A stretch of 64,000 nt of DNA from Anoxybacterium sp963668245. Lineage in GTDB: Bacteria; Bacillota; Clostridia; Peptostreptococcales; Anaerovoracaceae. The stretch spans positions 2,852,001 through 2,916,000 of the forward strand of contig OY764195.2 of the NCBI GenBank assembly GCA_963668245.2, read 5' to 3'. This document shows positions 26,919 through 34,229 of the stretch, piece by piece. Within the stretch, counting starts at the first letter, position 1, and each line of letters starts with the position of its first letter. The notes beneath the pieces were generated by a model. The model saw nothing but the letters and a program-made list of their open reading frames with translations, was not told the DNA's origin and did not search any database. The position numbers and the translations under genes were made by a program.

Positions 26919-27078
26919 TTTTCTGCTCCTTTCACTCTTCAATTTTTCTTAATATCACAATAATAGGGATTACCTTTCTCCTGGCATTCAATAAACAAAC
27001 GCCAGAAGAAAAGTGAGTCAATAGACTCCTGTAATCCCCATGGGTTCTGACATTAAGTCAGTTTTCTTTGATTCATTA

Positions 27079-27484
27079 GCACTGTATTTAACGCAAATTC
27101 CCCAGTGCAACTGTCTTTTAAGACATTAGGGCGATTTCATAAATCGAGGTCAGTTCACCTCATCATAGGACTCTCACCTTCTCCGGGATCTCCGCAGGCT
27201 GCCCCCATTGCGATGTCTGTGGCTGGGCAGAAGTATCATTATAGGCTGATGAGGTTATGGCGAAACAGTCGAACTGTCTGGAGCATTTGCTCCACTTCTC
27301 TGTTTTTGGATCAGACGGACCCGCTCGCACCTTTTTGTTGGCCGCATTTATAAGTTCAGAGAAAATTCTCCCAAGAGAAAAAATCCATTCACATGGATCT
27401 GTTCTTACCTTACCGGTGGTCTTCGCGCATCTAACCGTGTCGCTTATCCTTCTCAGGTTCATCAGCTAACGTATTTATGAAATC
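27079..27484 (-). ncRNA. Candidate large structured RNA, about 350-400 nt
   Basis: A 13-nt perfect long-range pair (27132-27144 with 27473-27485) closes a domain full of local stems. These are GAGGT/ACCTC at 27146-27161, CTCATCA/TGATGAG at 27159-27165 and 27247-27253, and CTGCCC/GGGCAG at 27199-27204 and 27225-27230. Others are ACAGT/ACTGT at 27265-27277, TGGAGC/GCTCCA at 27279-27294 and ATCCAT/ATGGAT at 27383-27398. An outer GCACTG/CAGTGC pair near 27079-27108 follows on the 3' side in minus-strand sense. The first two stems overlap by three bases and may be alternatives. GC content is higher than the surroundings. A 99-codon frame inside it looks incidental. I do not recognise a known RNA class. 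Confidence 0.55.
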
Positions 27485-27525
27485 GGATATGAAATTTTCA
27501 AGGTACATTTGAGAAGATACAAAGA

Positions 27526-27558
27526 CCCCCTCACTTACTTCCACGATGAGAAAGGGGG
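27526..27558 (-). terminator. Hairpin after the sigma-like gene
   Basis: CCCCCT (27526-27531) pairs with AGGGGG (27553-27558), with extra CTCA/TGAG pairing inside, about 10 nt past the sigma-like stop. On the minus strand CTTTG follows rather than a long T-run, so termination may be partial. It separates this gene from the structured-RNA region. Confidence 0.55.
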
Positions 27559-27568
27559 TTGAGCGGAT

Positions 27569-28024
27569 TTATTTTTGATTTTCTAAAAGTTTTTTTAGTT
27601 TGTGGAGTATTCTCATCTTCCTGTCGTTTATCGTTTTCTGGGGAATGCCAACTTTTCTGGCATATTCCCTTTCTGAAAAGCCTTGATAAAACAGAGCATT
27701 GATCATTTCTATTTCATCAGCACTCAAAAGTGCCATGGTTTCCCTGAGCTGTTCTACCATAACGGTCTTGATTGCCATTTCTTCTACATTGGTTTCTTCA
27801 TCTACAAATTGTGCTTCGGCTTCAATCAAACGTTCTAGAGAATCCTCCCTACTTGGAATAAAAAAAGCGACTTGCTTGGTTTCATCCAAAACAAATCGCT
27901 CAACTTTAATGTCATATTCTAAATATCGAAGTCTTCTCTCACCTTGCCTTAACACTTCAATCACTTCTTCACTTGCCGTTTGATACATCTTTCTGTAATT
28001 TGGAATTCTTTTCATTGTTGCCAT
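27569..28024 (-). CDS. Sigma-70 region-4-like transcription factor
   Basis: About 151 residues. The C-terminal part (AMALLSADEIEMINALFYQGFSEREYARKVGIPQKTINDRKMRILHKLKKLL) is a region-4-type helix-turn-helix that binds promoter -35 elements in sigma factors. The N-terminal half has no clear region 2. A longer frame to 28069 exists, but AAAGGAGG lies just before ATG 28024. Similar small sigma-like proteins are encoded in many clostridial conjugative elements. It sits between two terminators, so it has its own promoter or is fed by read-through. It is a candidate for recognising the shared CTGTCCG promoters described elsewhere; that is inference. Confidence 0.82.
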   Translation of the reverse strand: MATMKRIPNYRKMYQTASEEVIEVLRQGERRLRYLEYDIKVERFVLDETKQVAFFIPSREDSLERLIEAEAQFVDEETNVEEMAIKTVMVEQLRETMALLSADEIEMINALFYQGFSEREYARKVGIPQKTINDRKMRILHKLKKLLENQK

Positions 28025-28145
28025 TTGTATTTCCTCCTTTTTCTGATTTCTGTTTGGCTGCATCAACATCAGAAAATGGAGGAGCTCGGCATCTTATCTG
28101 CAAATCTTCCACTGCCTTTTTCATGTGACCTCCTAAAAATGGGCA

Positions 28146-28184
28146 GAAAAAAAGCCGAGAATAACATTTCTGTTAGACTCGGCT
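28146..28184 (-). terminator. Strong rho-independent terminator
   Basis: On the minus strand AGCCGAG...CTCGGCT (28184-28153), with AACA/TGTT inside, is followed by a run of seven T. It lies between the ArpU-like gene and the sigma-like gene, upstream of the latter, and may act as a leader attenuator for it. Confidence 0.85.
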
Positions 28185-28272
28185 CTTCTCGCCTAAGTAT
28201 AGTAAGCAAGCACAACAAGGAGTAATAATCACGTCCAGCTGTACTTGTCTCTTTGCTACGAAAACTTGGCAT

Positions 28273-28305
28273 TAAAAAACCCCAAAACCAAAATGGCTTT
28301 GAGGT
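28273..28305 (-). terminator. Rho-independent terminator after ArpU-like gene
   Basis: On the minus strand ACCTCAAA pairs with TTTTGGGGT (28305-28279, with G-T pairs), followed by TTTTTT. It ends the ArpU-like transcript about 110 nt after its stop. Confidence 0.7.
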
Positions 28306-28371
28306 GTTCTAAAATCAATATTCAATTATTTTATGCCATAATTCACCAGCATAGTCAGTGTAACATGTCCA

Positions 28372-28437
28372 TTGTCGGAATACAGTAGGGACTTAGTCGG
28401 AACTTTATCGGGTTATAGTCGGGAATTAGTCGGGTCA
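28372..28437. repeat. Array of six 11-bp direct repeats
   Basis: Six consecutive 11-bp units share the core TAGTCGG(G/A): 28372, 28383, 28394, 28405, 28416 and 28427. On the minus strand the unit is close to CCCGACTAA.T. The last two and most of the fourth overlap the 3' end of the ArpU-like coding region (stop at 28413). The one-turn helical period would place bound proteins on a single DNA face, as for iterons or co-operative regulator sites. Confidence 0.8.
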
Positions 28438-29003
28438 TTTATGATTTGAAAGAAATCTGGTATTTCAAGTGATCCCTCACCAATGCCAAGCAGACCTCTC
28501 ATTGAAGGGATAGTATAACCCCATAGGCAAATTGCAAATAAATCGAGTGCCTCTTTCTTTTTGTCATAATATGTACTGCGCTCAAGCCCCAATAACTCCA
28601 ACATTTCAAACTCTGTGTATTTATAAACGGTCAAATATTGCTTACTGAGTATTTCATGATACAGTTGACCATTATCAGGATACTCATAAATTTTATTCAT
28701 TGTGTTGTCAATTAACAAAATCAGCCATTGTGTTTCAAAGAGCGATTTCACCCTCTCTGAAAATCTTTCCTGTTCGTTATCTGGCGCGTAGTTCGCTAGA
28801 TACTCAAGCGCTTCCTCCATTGTTCGACTACAGTACATTTCTGCATTCTCACAAACTTCAAAAACACGATTTGATGTTGACCAAACAACGGGTCTATATA
28901 TCTTGAGTAGCAATTTTGTTTTATGCAGAACAGAATTACGATCAATGTTCAATCCCTTAAACATTAACCCACATTGCTTCATTACTCTGCTTTCCTTTCT
29001 CAT
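28413..29003 (-). CDS. ArpU/RinA-like transcriptional regulator
   Basis: 196 residues. The C-terminal part FEMLELLGLERSTYYDKKKEALDLFAICLWGY (residues about 135-166) is the helix-turn-helix of ArpU/RinA-like phage and element regulators, which activate late or transfer genes. The rest is helical, without other recognisable domains. AGGAAGG lies 9 nt before ATG 29003. It diverges from the XRE regulator gene across a region with a LexA-type box. Its final codons are built from the 11-bp repeat array, so the protein may bind next to its own gene end; that is speculation. Confidence 0.65.
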   Translation of the reverse strand: MRKESRVMKQCGLMFKGLNIDRNSVLHKTKLLLKIYRPVVWSTSNRVFEVCENAEMYCSRTMEEALEYLANYAPDNEQERFSERVKSLFETQWLILLIDNTMNKIYEYPDNGQLYHEILSKQYLTVYKYTEFEMLELLGLERSTYYDKKKEALDLFAICLWGYTIPSMRGLLGIGEGSLEIPDFFQIINDPTNSRL

Positions 29004-29101
29004 GGCATCAATCCTTCCTTATATTTCATGTTGACTCTGGGCAACAAGTAGTGGTATATTTATTGCGAACGAAGTTGCATATTCAATAATCAAATTATAC
29101 T

Positions 29102-29115
29102 CGAACGTATGTTCT
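29102..29115. promoter_or_regulatory. LexA (SOS) box between ArpU-like and XRE genes
   Basis: CGAACGTATGTTCT matches the Gram-positive LexA consensus CGAAC-N4-GTTCG in all but the last base. It lies just after a TATACT-like -10 sequence (about 29096) on the plus strand, 67 nt before the XRE start. A second, imperfect half (CGAACGAAGTTGC) lies at 29066-29078. It suggests SOS control of the element's switch. Confidence 0.6.
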
Positions 29116-29181
29116 GTGTCAATCAGAATATTATGAACATTATTGCATGCAAAATGCACAAATCAGGAAGGAGTCATAGTC

Positions 29182-29604
29182 ATGTTGTTTGGTGATAAAA
29201 TTAAGGAACTCAGGAATTTGGCAGATATGAGTCAGCAGGAGTTAGCTAATCAAACCGGACTTTCATTGCGTTCTATTCAGAACTATGAGAGCAATCAACG
29301 TTATCCAAAAGATGTGGCTATTCTAAACAAGCTATGTGTTGCTTTAAGTACCACAATCGAAAAACTCATGAAAGAAGAAGACAATTTTATTGTAGAAGCA
29401 ACAACCAAGTATGGCGCACGTGGGAAAAAAGATGCCAAATTGCTTGTTGAAGAACTCGGCGGATTATTTGCTGGTGGTGAACTGGGTGAAGAAGACAAGG
29501 ATAAAGTATTTAGAGCCATTACAGAGATGTATTGGAAGGCTAAGGATAATAACAAAAAATACACCCCCAAAAAATACAAAAAAAACAGCGAGCCTAATGA
29601 ATAG
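29182..29604 (+). CDS. XRE-family repressor
   Basis: 140 residues. The N-terminal Cro/CI helix-turn-helix is IKELRNLADMSQQELANQTGLSLRSIQNYES (residues about 7-37). The lysine-rich C-terminal tail (about 115-140) ends KKYTPKKYKKNSEPNE. AGGAG lies 8 nt before ATG 29182, which rules out a longer frame from 29143. It is followed by the ImmA-like protease gene, the pair used by ICEBs1 and many phages. The repressor keeps the element silent until the protease cleaves it after DNA damage. The LexA-type box upstream adds a second SOS link. Confidence 0.85.
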   Translation: MLFGDKIKELRNLADMSQQELANQTGLSLRSIQNYESNQRYPKDVAILNKLCVALSTTIEKLMKEEDNFIVEATTKYGARGKKDAKLLVEELGGLFAGGELGEEDKDKVFRAITEMYWKAKDNNKKYTPKKYKKNSEPNE

Positions 29605-29607
29605 TCA

Positions 29608-29642
29608 CTGTCCGTTTTTAGGGATAGTTCATTTGTTATACT
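29608..29642 (+). promoter_or_regulatory. CTGTCCG-N22-TATACT promoter upstream of immA
   Basis: CTGTCCG at 29608-29614, then exactly 22 nt, then TATACT at 29637-29642, 28 nt before the immA ATG. The same box and spacing recur at 34055-34089, 39597-39631 and 49979-50013. No TTGACA-like -35 is present; the CTGTCCGTTT box covers that position. Confidence 0.65.
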
Positions 29643-29669
29643 TGTTATGCTGGGGGAGGTGAATTTATC

Positions 29670-30179
29670 ATGCAAAATAGAGATTATATTCAGACTGTCG
29701 CTCATGAACTTATTAAAAAATATGATACACGGGATCCGTTTGAATTGTGCAAAGCCATTGGAGTTGAGGTCTTTTATGCAGACCTCGGAAGTTTGAAAGG
29801 AATGTATAAATATCTTAAGAAAAACCGTTTTGCTGTCATAAATGAGAAACTTGACTCTTACTCCAAAACGCTTGTATGTGCTCACGAGCTTGGGCATGAT
29901 ATACTGCATCAAGATTTAGCCAAAAGAGTCTGTTTACAGGAATTCATGCTCTATGATATGAAAAGTCGTCCGGAGTATGAAGCCAATCTTTTTGCTTCAG
30001 AGATTCTCTTGCCAGATGATATGATTTTGACTTTGGCTCATGATGGGTATGATATTGAGCAAATTGCTAAAGTTTTATCTGCCGATATAAATCTGGTGGC
30101 CATTAAGATATCTTCAATGAATACTCGAGGGTATCAGTTCAACACATCAATTACGCCAAAGTACAATTTTCTAAAATAG
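29670..30179 (+). CDS. immA: ImmA/IrrE-family metallopeptidase
   Basis: 169 residues. The zinc-protease motif HELGHD (HExxH type) lies at about residues 72-77, preceded by VCA as usual. YEANLFASEILLPDD (about 110-124) supplies the third ligand region, as in the ImmA/IrrE family (formerly DUF955). It is cytoplasmic and predicted to cleave the XRE repressor encoded 66 nt upstream, derepressing the element. GGGGGAGG lies before the ATG. It has its own CTGTCCG-type promoter between the two genes, so protease and repressor levels can be set separately. Confidence 0.9.
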   Translation: MQNRDYIQTVAHELIKKYDTRDPFELCKAIGVEVFYADLGSLKGMYKYLKKNRFAVINEKLDSYSKTLVCAHELGHDILHQDLAKRVCLQEFMLYDMKSRPEYEANLFASEILLPDDMILTLAHDGYDIEQIAKVLSADINLVAIKISSMNTRGYQFNTSITPKYNFLK

Positions 30180-30203
30180 AAGGACTTCCAATCGGAGGTC
30201 CTT
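30180..30203. terminator. Bidirectional terminator between immA and caspase genes
   Basis: AAGGACTTCC (30180-30189) pairs with GGAGGTCCTT (30194-30203), followed by GTTTGTT on the plus strand. It lies between two convergent genes that end at 30179 and 30218. Confidence 0.7.
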
Positions 30204-30217
30204 GTTTGTTAGTAAAA

Positions 30218-31186
30218 TTAAATTATTTCCTCTTTGACGAGTCTCCAATAGTGACGCCCTGCAGACGTTAGCCGACAAGCTTTCGAATTCATCGCAGCAT
30301 AATACATATGCTCTTCACCACACGGAACAACAAGTCCAACTCCCTCAAGTTTTTGAAGTTCCGAAAATATTGCAACATTATGGGGATCTGAATATGGTTC
30401 AATCACTTTATGCTCTACATCTATTGTATTTGTAGGTTCAAAGGATGGGTTAAGTTTCATCTCATCATTGGGGTCTACAAAATACTGAGTTAATTTTCTT
30501 AAAATCTCTATGTTCACTTGTTCTTTTGCATTTCTAATTGGAAGAAATCGAGTAACATTTGTTTTGAATACTGGCCTTTGTTCCCATGGGCCAAGGGATT
30601 TGTCAATATACGCATATATTCCACTCGGAGTAATATGACCTGTTACATCAGCAGCTCCCCCATTTATTGCATCGATCAGTAAAGATGTGAAAACGCCTCT
30701 TCCTCCAGTTTCCATAGCAACCTCATCTGATTTGCTTGCAGTTAAAATTGTAACACCTTCAGCTATAGTGGCTGTGTTTTGGCCTGATGTACTAATACCA
30801 CCCATAAAGCCAGAATGACAGCAATCTAATATGACAATTTTATTTTTGCATTTCGAGTCATTTACTATGGCTAATATTTCATGCATTGAAACGCCATAAT
30901 CATTTTTGCAATAATCTGGTGTAACTAAATATCCACCAATTGAATCAATATATCCATGACCTGAAAAATACAGCAATGCTATTTCGGCATCTCCTGAAAA
31001 ACATTCTATAATTAACCCTTTCAAGTCTGATTTGCTTTGAACATCCAAAACTTTTTTAACGTAAAAATTTTTCGTCCTATCCTCGTTTCTTTCTAGTAAA
31101 GATGTTATATCATTAGCATCATTTATACATCCAGATAACGGACTTTGAGGATAATCATTAATTCCAACAACAAGAGCCTTTCTCAT
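30218..31186 (-). CDS. Caspase-like protease, putative effector of TIR-caspase Thoeris
   Basis: 322 residues. The peptidase C14 (caspase/metacaspase) domain at about 1-200 carries the catalytic pair His77 (YFSGHGY) and Cys123 (LDCCHSG), with the opening MRKALVVGINDYPQ typical of the family. The 110-residue C-terminal part (ELQKLEGVGLVVPCGEEHMYYAAM) looks winged-helix-like and could be the ligand-sensing region. In the reported caspase-type (type IV) Thoeris, TIR enzymes make a cyclic ADP-ribose isomer that activates such a protease to kill the infected cell. Here it is the last of five leftward genes, 14 nt after a TIR gene. Both catalytic residues are intact, so I infer it is functional. Confidence 0.88.
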   Translation of the reverse strand: MRKALVVGINDYPQSPLSGCINDANDITSLLERNEDRTKNFYVKKVLDVQSKSDLKGLIIECFSGDAEIALLYFSGHGYIDSIGGYLVTPDYCKNDYGVSMHEILAIVNDSKCKNKIVILDCCHSGFMGGISTSGQNTATIAEGVTILTASKSDEVAMETGGRGVFTSLLIDAINGGAADVTGHITPSGIYAYIDKSLGPWEQRPVFKTNVTRFLPIRNAKEQVNIEILRKLTQYFVDPNDEMKLNPSFEPTNTIDVEHKVIEPYSDPHNVAIFSELQKLEGVGLVVPCGEEHMYYAAMNSKACRLTSAGRHYWRLVKEEII

Positions 31187-31200
31187 AGTTCTCCTCCATT

Positions 31201-31608
31201 CTATTTACATTGTCTTCTGATGGCATCGACAATTGACTGCGTGTTCCATTTGACTACTTCATCAGCAGAAGCTTTAACAATTGCTGAAGTTTTTTCAGCA
31301 CCCCAAGGTTCGATGGCTATTATTTTCTTTGGTGTTGTGAATCCCGTCTTTGCCAGGTCGATCTCAATATTAATCCATTTGCTATGAGATGCATAAACAC
31401 CCGCAAGTATTAACACGCAATTTGTTGAGTACATTTGCCTTTTTATTGCTTCTTTCAATAAGTATTGATTGGGCGCATTATTTATGGGATCATTTTGAGG
31501 AACCGAATAATTGCGATATTGAAAGCGGTCAGCATTATTTAGTAGCAGAATTAGTTTTTCATATGCATCTGAATAGTTCCATGAGTGACTAATAAATAAA
31601 TTATACAT
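31201..31608 (-). CDS. ThsB-like TIR protein (DUF1863 type)
   Basis: 135 residues, essentially one TIR domain. It opens NLFISHSWNYSDAYEKL, followed by FQYRNYSVPQNDPIN, matching the ThsB/DUF1863 pattern. CVLILAGVYASHSKWINIEIDLA carries the putative NADase glutamate Glu82. A longer frame to 31704 exists, but GGAGG lies 9 nt before ATG 31608. In Thoeris, ThsB senses phage and converts NAD into a cyclic signal; the partner effector here is the caspase encoded 14 nt downstream. It is cytoplasmic. Confidence 0.88.
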   Translation of the reverse strand: MYNLFISHSWNYSDAYEKLILLLNNADRFQYRNYSVPQNDPINNAPNQYLLKEAIKRQMYSTNCVLILAGVYASHSKWINIEIDLAKTGFTTPKKIIAIEPWGAEKTSAIVKASADEVVKWNTQSIVDAIRRQCK

Positions 31609-31627
31609 ATCTCTTAACCTCCGTTTA

Positions 31628-32095
31628 TTAAAGCTTTGCTTTGATTTCTTTATAAAACATTTCAACTTCTGACGACCTTTGAGACGCATATTTGTAGTTT
31701 TCATTTAAAATTTTACATTTTAATGCAACTAGTTCTCTTGTATCAAGGTACTTATCAATATCAGTTGTTGTCTTCAGTCTTGGCCAATAGCTTAAGAATC
31801 CCGGCAATTGAACCTCAGTTTTTAGAAATGTTGCAATTGGCAATTCAATTTGCGTCGCAAGTCCCACTTCAAACGGAACCCATTGAGAAAACTTCGTTTT
31901 CTCAGACATTACCACAATAATATCTGTACAATTATTCAACTTAGACTTTAAATGATCAGTCAATGCTTTTCCGTCATCAGTTATTTTAGTATCCAGTAGA
32001 TCAAGATAGAAATCTATGTTCCTTAACTTGAAATGCGTTGCGATTTTTTTTACAATTTCCTCGTCTTCTTGTTTATGTGAAATAAAAAACTTCAT
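31628..32095 (-). CDS. Second TIR-domain protein
   Basis: 155 residues, a single TIR domain of the TIR_2 type. It opens MKFFISHKQEDEEIVKKIA, then FYLDLLDTKITDDGKAL. IIVVMSEKTKFSQWVPFEVGLA carries the likely catalytic Glu76 after Trp72. GGGAGGG lies just before ATG 32095; an in-frame extension to 32176 lacks a ribosome site. It lies 16 nt upstream of the ThsB-like gene. Multi-TIR Thoeris loci use different TIRs to recognise different phages but feed one effector, so this may widen specificity. It is clearly divergent from the other TIR, not a recent duplicate. Confidence 0.86.
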   Translation of the reverse strand: MKFFISHKQEDEEIVKKIATHFKLRNIDFYLDLLDTKITDDGKALTDHLKSKLNNCTDIIVVMSEKTKFSQWVPFEVGLATQIELPIATFLKTEVQLPGFLSYWPRLKTTTDIDKYLDTRELVALKCKILNENYKYASQRSSEVEMFYKEIKAKL

Positions 32096-32132
32096 TTGAC
32101 CCTCCCAATATCTCACTAACATAGTTTTAATT

Positions 32133-32714
32133 TCAATTACTTGACTCCAATACAAACCCACTCCAACTATCCGCATATTGCAGCAACAGTGTCAATGGTT
32201 CTTCGTGTGTTGCGACTGATCGATTATCATCTACATACTGCCCATCATGATAAACGATGGCTTGTACCTCTTGTTCTGTGAGTTCAACATGTTTCGAAGC
32301 AAGATAGAGACTTCTCACAGGAACACTCAAATATGTGAGGTCCTTATTGAATCTGTACGGTGGATCCGGCTTATGTCCACTCTTGTGCTGATTTTCAGTG
32401 GTTTCATTTATTAGATATTGAGGTTTACCCGGCATTCCGACTTTTCCAAAATCATGAATTAACGAAACGATTACGCAGCTTTCCTCGCTGATTTCTGGAG
32501 CTAGCACTGCCCGAATTTTCAACATACATTCTGCTACGTTAACAGAATGCTCGAGCAGTCCACCTTCTGTGCAAAGATGGTATTTGGTGCTCGCTGGTGA
32601 TGTCAGCCAAGTAGTTTCATCCTCCATAAAAGACACAAGTGCGTCAAACTGTACCTTTCTATTAACCACCAGTGCTTTCAATTTGTCATATCTTTTAGCA
32701 ACTGTGTTTTCCAT
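32133..32714 (-). CDS. HD-domain phosphohydrolase
   Basis: 193 residues. An HD-type metal site is visible: EGGLLEHSVNVAE (first His, near residue 56), SLIHDFGKVG (HD pair near 87-88), HDG of AIVYHDGQY and LLLQYADSW (final Asp near 183). Such enzymes hydrolyse nucleotides or nucleotide second messengers, or remove nucleotide 5' phosphates. It sits between the DUF4139 gene (11 nt upstream) and the second TIR gene (37 nt downstream) in one transcription unit. It could tune nucleotide signals of the TIR-caspase system, or be an unrelated passenger. Confidence 0.82.
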   Translation of the reverse strand: MENTVAKRYDKLKALVVNRKVQFDALVSFMEDETTWLTSPASTKYHLCTEGGLLEHSVNVAECMLKIRAVLAPEISEESCVIVSLIHDFGKVGMPGKPQYLINETTENQHKSGHKPDPPYRFNKDLTYLSVPVRSLYLASKHVELTEQEVQAIVYHDGQYVDDNRSVATHEEPLTLLLQYADSWSGFVLESSN

Positions 32715-32725
32715 ATCTATACCAC

Positions 32726-34030
32726 CTACTTCTTTACTACGACTTCGGTACGTCTATCAATTTTGTATTCAAATCGTACCAGTGTTTCATAGTTAGCAGC
32801 CACATTTACTCGGTATTCCAGTTGTGTAGCTGTTCTTTTGGTATACTCATGAGAAGACTCTACCATTTCCCAAGCACCCCATACATATGGTTCAAAGATG
32901 ATGTCAGCTGCTTCCTCTTTGTGATTACGAATAACACACTCATATTTGTAATGCTCAAATCCACCATTTTTTTTGCGATCTACTTCGTTGTATTTATAAG
33001 TAATATCAAACGCTTTACCAATGGACAATTTTATCGGCTCATCCTTTGGTGTATGATCGATTTGATCTTCACCGATAAACTCGAGAGAGTGATCTGCATC
33101 ATCTTCTTTATAAAGTTTAATTTTACCCTTTGGCATTGCTATTCCAAGACCATATTCTTTGCAGTTTTGGAGTTCTATAATAATATCAGCCTTTTCTTCA
33201 TGCAAATCCAGCTTATAATATTGTTTGTATGGAATATGATTACCCGATAAGATACAGATTTGCTTTGACTGGTTATTCTTAAGCGTTGTAGCATGGTTTA
33301 GCGTATACATATGATAATCAAAGAATGCTTTTTCTTCTGCTTGAGGTGCAGCCGCCGATTCGCAGACATAGTATCTCGTATCGTTCTCATCTTCATTATT
33401 ATTGATTCGATTAACATCTCCAGCAATTAGCTTGATTTTAGCATTTTCAAAGGTCATGCCGCTCTTGTTCTCAACTTCTGCCCAACCAATAAGGTTTAGC
33501 GTTTTGTCTTTCAATTCAACTACATAATTTGCAACCCAGTTAAATCCGGCACTTAAATAGGACACTTGAACATCTTCGGAAGGCTTTCCGTCTGTCTTCC
33601 AAACCAATGCTGGTTTAACAATGAGTCCCGACGGTAGTGATGGCAACACTATTTCTGCTTGGGTATCTAGATAGATTTCCTTGGTCTCAACATCTTCAAG
33701 AACACATCGACCACCGCCCTCAGTAGATAACAATCGGCATCGCTTTTTATCGCCAGTTTTTCTATCCTTCAAATAAACTTCTTTATCCACATACTTTCTA
33801 AGCAGTTTATCTCGATCCACTAAATCAAAGTCATAGTTAAATTCAAGAACATTGATACCTTGAACAATTAGAGAATCTGTTTCAATCATTTGAGCAACAT
33901 CAGCAAAGATAAGTTCAAAATCAGCTCCATCAAGATGAATGGTTCTACTTTCTTTCACTGCACCAAAGCCACCATTGTAGATGGTTAAAGCAATTTCTTT
34001 AGTATCTGCACTTGTAGATATCTTTGACAT
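32726..34030 (-). CDS. DUF4139 domain protein
   Basis: 434 residues, mostly beta-strand. The central region EDVQVSYLSAGFNWVANYVVEL...LIGWAEVENKSGMTFENAKIKLIAGDVN is the DUF4139 signature shared with MuiA-like proteins, whose biochemical role is unknown. The C-terminal immunoglobulin-like segment (YKYECVIRNHKEEAADIIFEPY) is also typical. No signal peptide or membrane segment is seen, so it is cytoplasmic. CGGAGGTG lies before the ATG. It is the first gene of the unit DUF4139-HD-TIR-TIR-caspase and is read from the CTGTCCG-type promoter 25 nt upstream. Membership in the immune operon is suggested by position only. Confidence 0.82.
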   Translation of the reverse strand: MSKISTSADTKEIALTIYNGGFGAVKESRTIHLDGADFELIFADVAQMIETDSLIVQGINVLEFNYDFDLVDRDKLLRKYVDKEVYLKDRKTGDKKRCRLLSTEGGGRCVLEDVETKEIYLDTQAEIVLPSLPSGLIVKPALVWKTDGKPSEDVQVSYLSAGFNWVANYVVELKDKTLNLIGWAEVENKSGMTFENAKIKLIAGDVNRINNNEDENDTRYYVCESAAAPQAEEKAFFDYHMYTLNHATTLKNNQSKQICILSGNHIPYKQYYKLDLHEEKADIIIELQNCKEYGLGIAMPKGKIKLYKEDDADHSLEFIGEDQIDHTPKDEPIKLSIGKAFDITYKYNEVDRKKNGGFEHYKYECVIRNHKEEAADIIFEPYVWGAWEMVESSHEYTKRTATQLEYRVNVAANYETLVRFEYKIDRRTEVVVKK

Positions 34031-34054
34031 AAAAATACACCTCCGTTTTTATAC

Positions 34055-34089
34055 ATTGTATCAAATAATAAGTACGTTAAAACGGACAG
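34055..34089 (-). promoter_or_regulatory. CTGTCCG-N22-TACAAT promoter of TIR-caspase operon
   Basis: On the minus strand CTGTCCG (34089-34083), exactly 22 nt, then TACAAT (34060-34055), 25 nt before the DUF4139 ATG. Similarity to the copy at 49979-50013 extends through GTACTT.TTAT. Confidence 0.7.
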
Positions 34090-34229
34090 TGATTTTTGCC
34101 ATGTTCTTGTATGATCTACTGGTTCACTTTAATACATCAAACTGCTCTTAGAATGACCAATCTATATTTGGCATTAAATCATTTTTCGCTTCCATGAGTC
34201 AGAATCCCATCTTAATGTCCTCAGAATCA

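Noticed and set aside
27163..27462. 99-codon minus-strand frame inside the structured-RNA region
   Set aside because: No ribosome site before its start, and its sequence is fully covered by complementary stems; structure explains the region better. If homologues show protein-level conservation this should be revisited.
28069..28272. 67-codon minus-strand frame upstream of the sigma-like gene
   Set aside because: It runs through a strong terminator hairpin and has no ribosome site or protein-like composition.
28371..28437. CRISPR array
   Set aside because: The repeats are contiguous 11-bp units without spacers, and there are no cas genes.
29301..29912. 203-codon minus-strand frame opposite XRE and immA
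   Set aside because: It lies antisense to two clear genes; serine-rich composition is a mirror effect of their codons.
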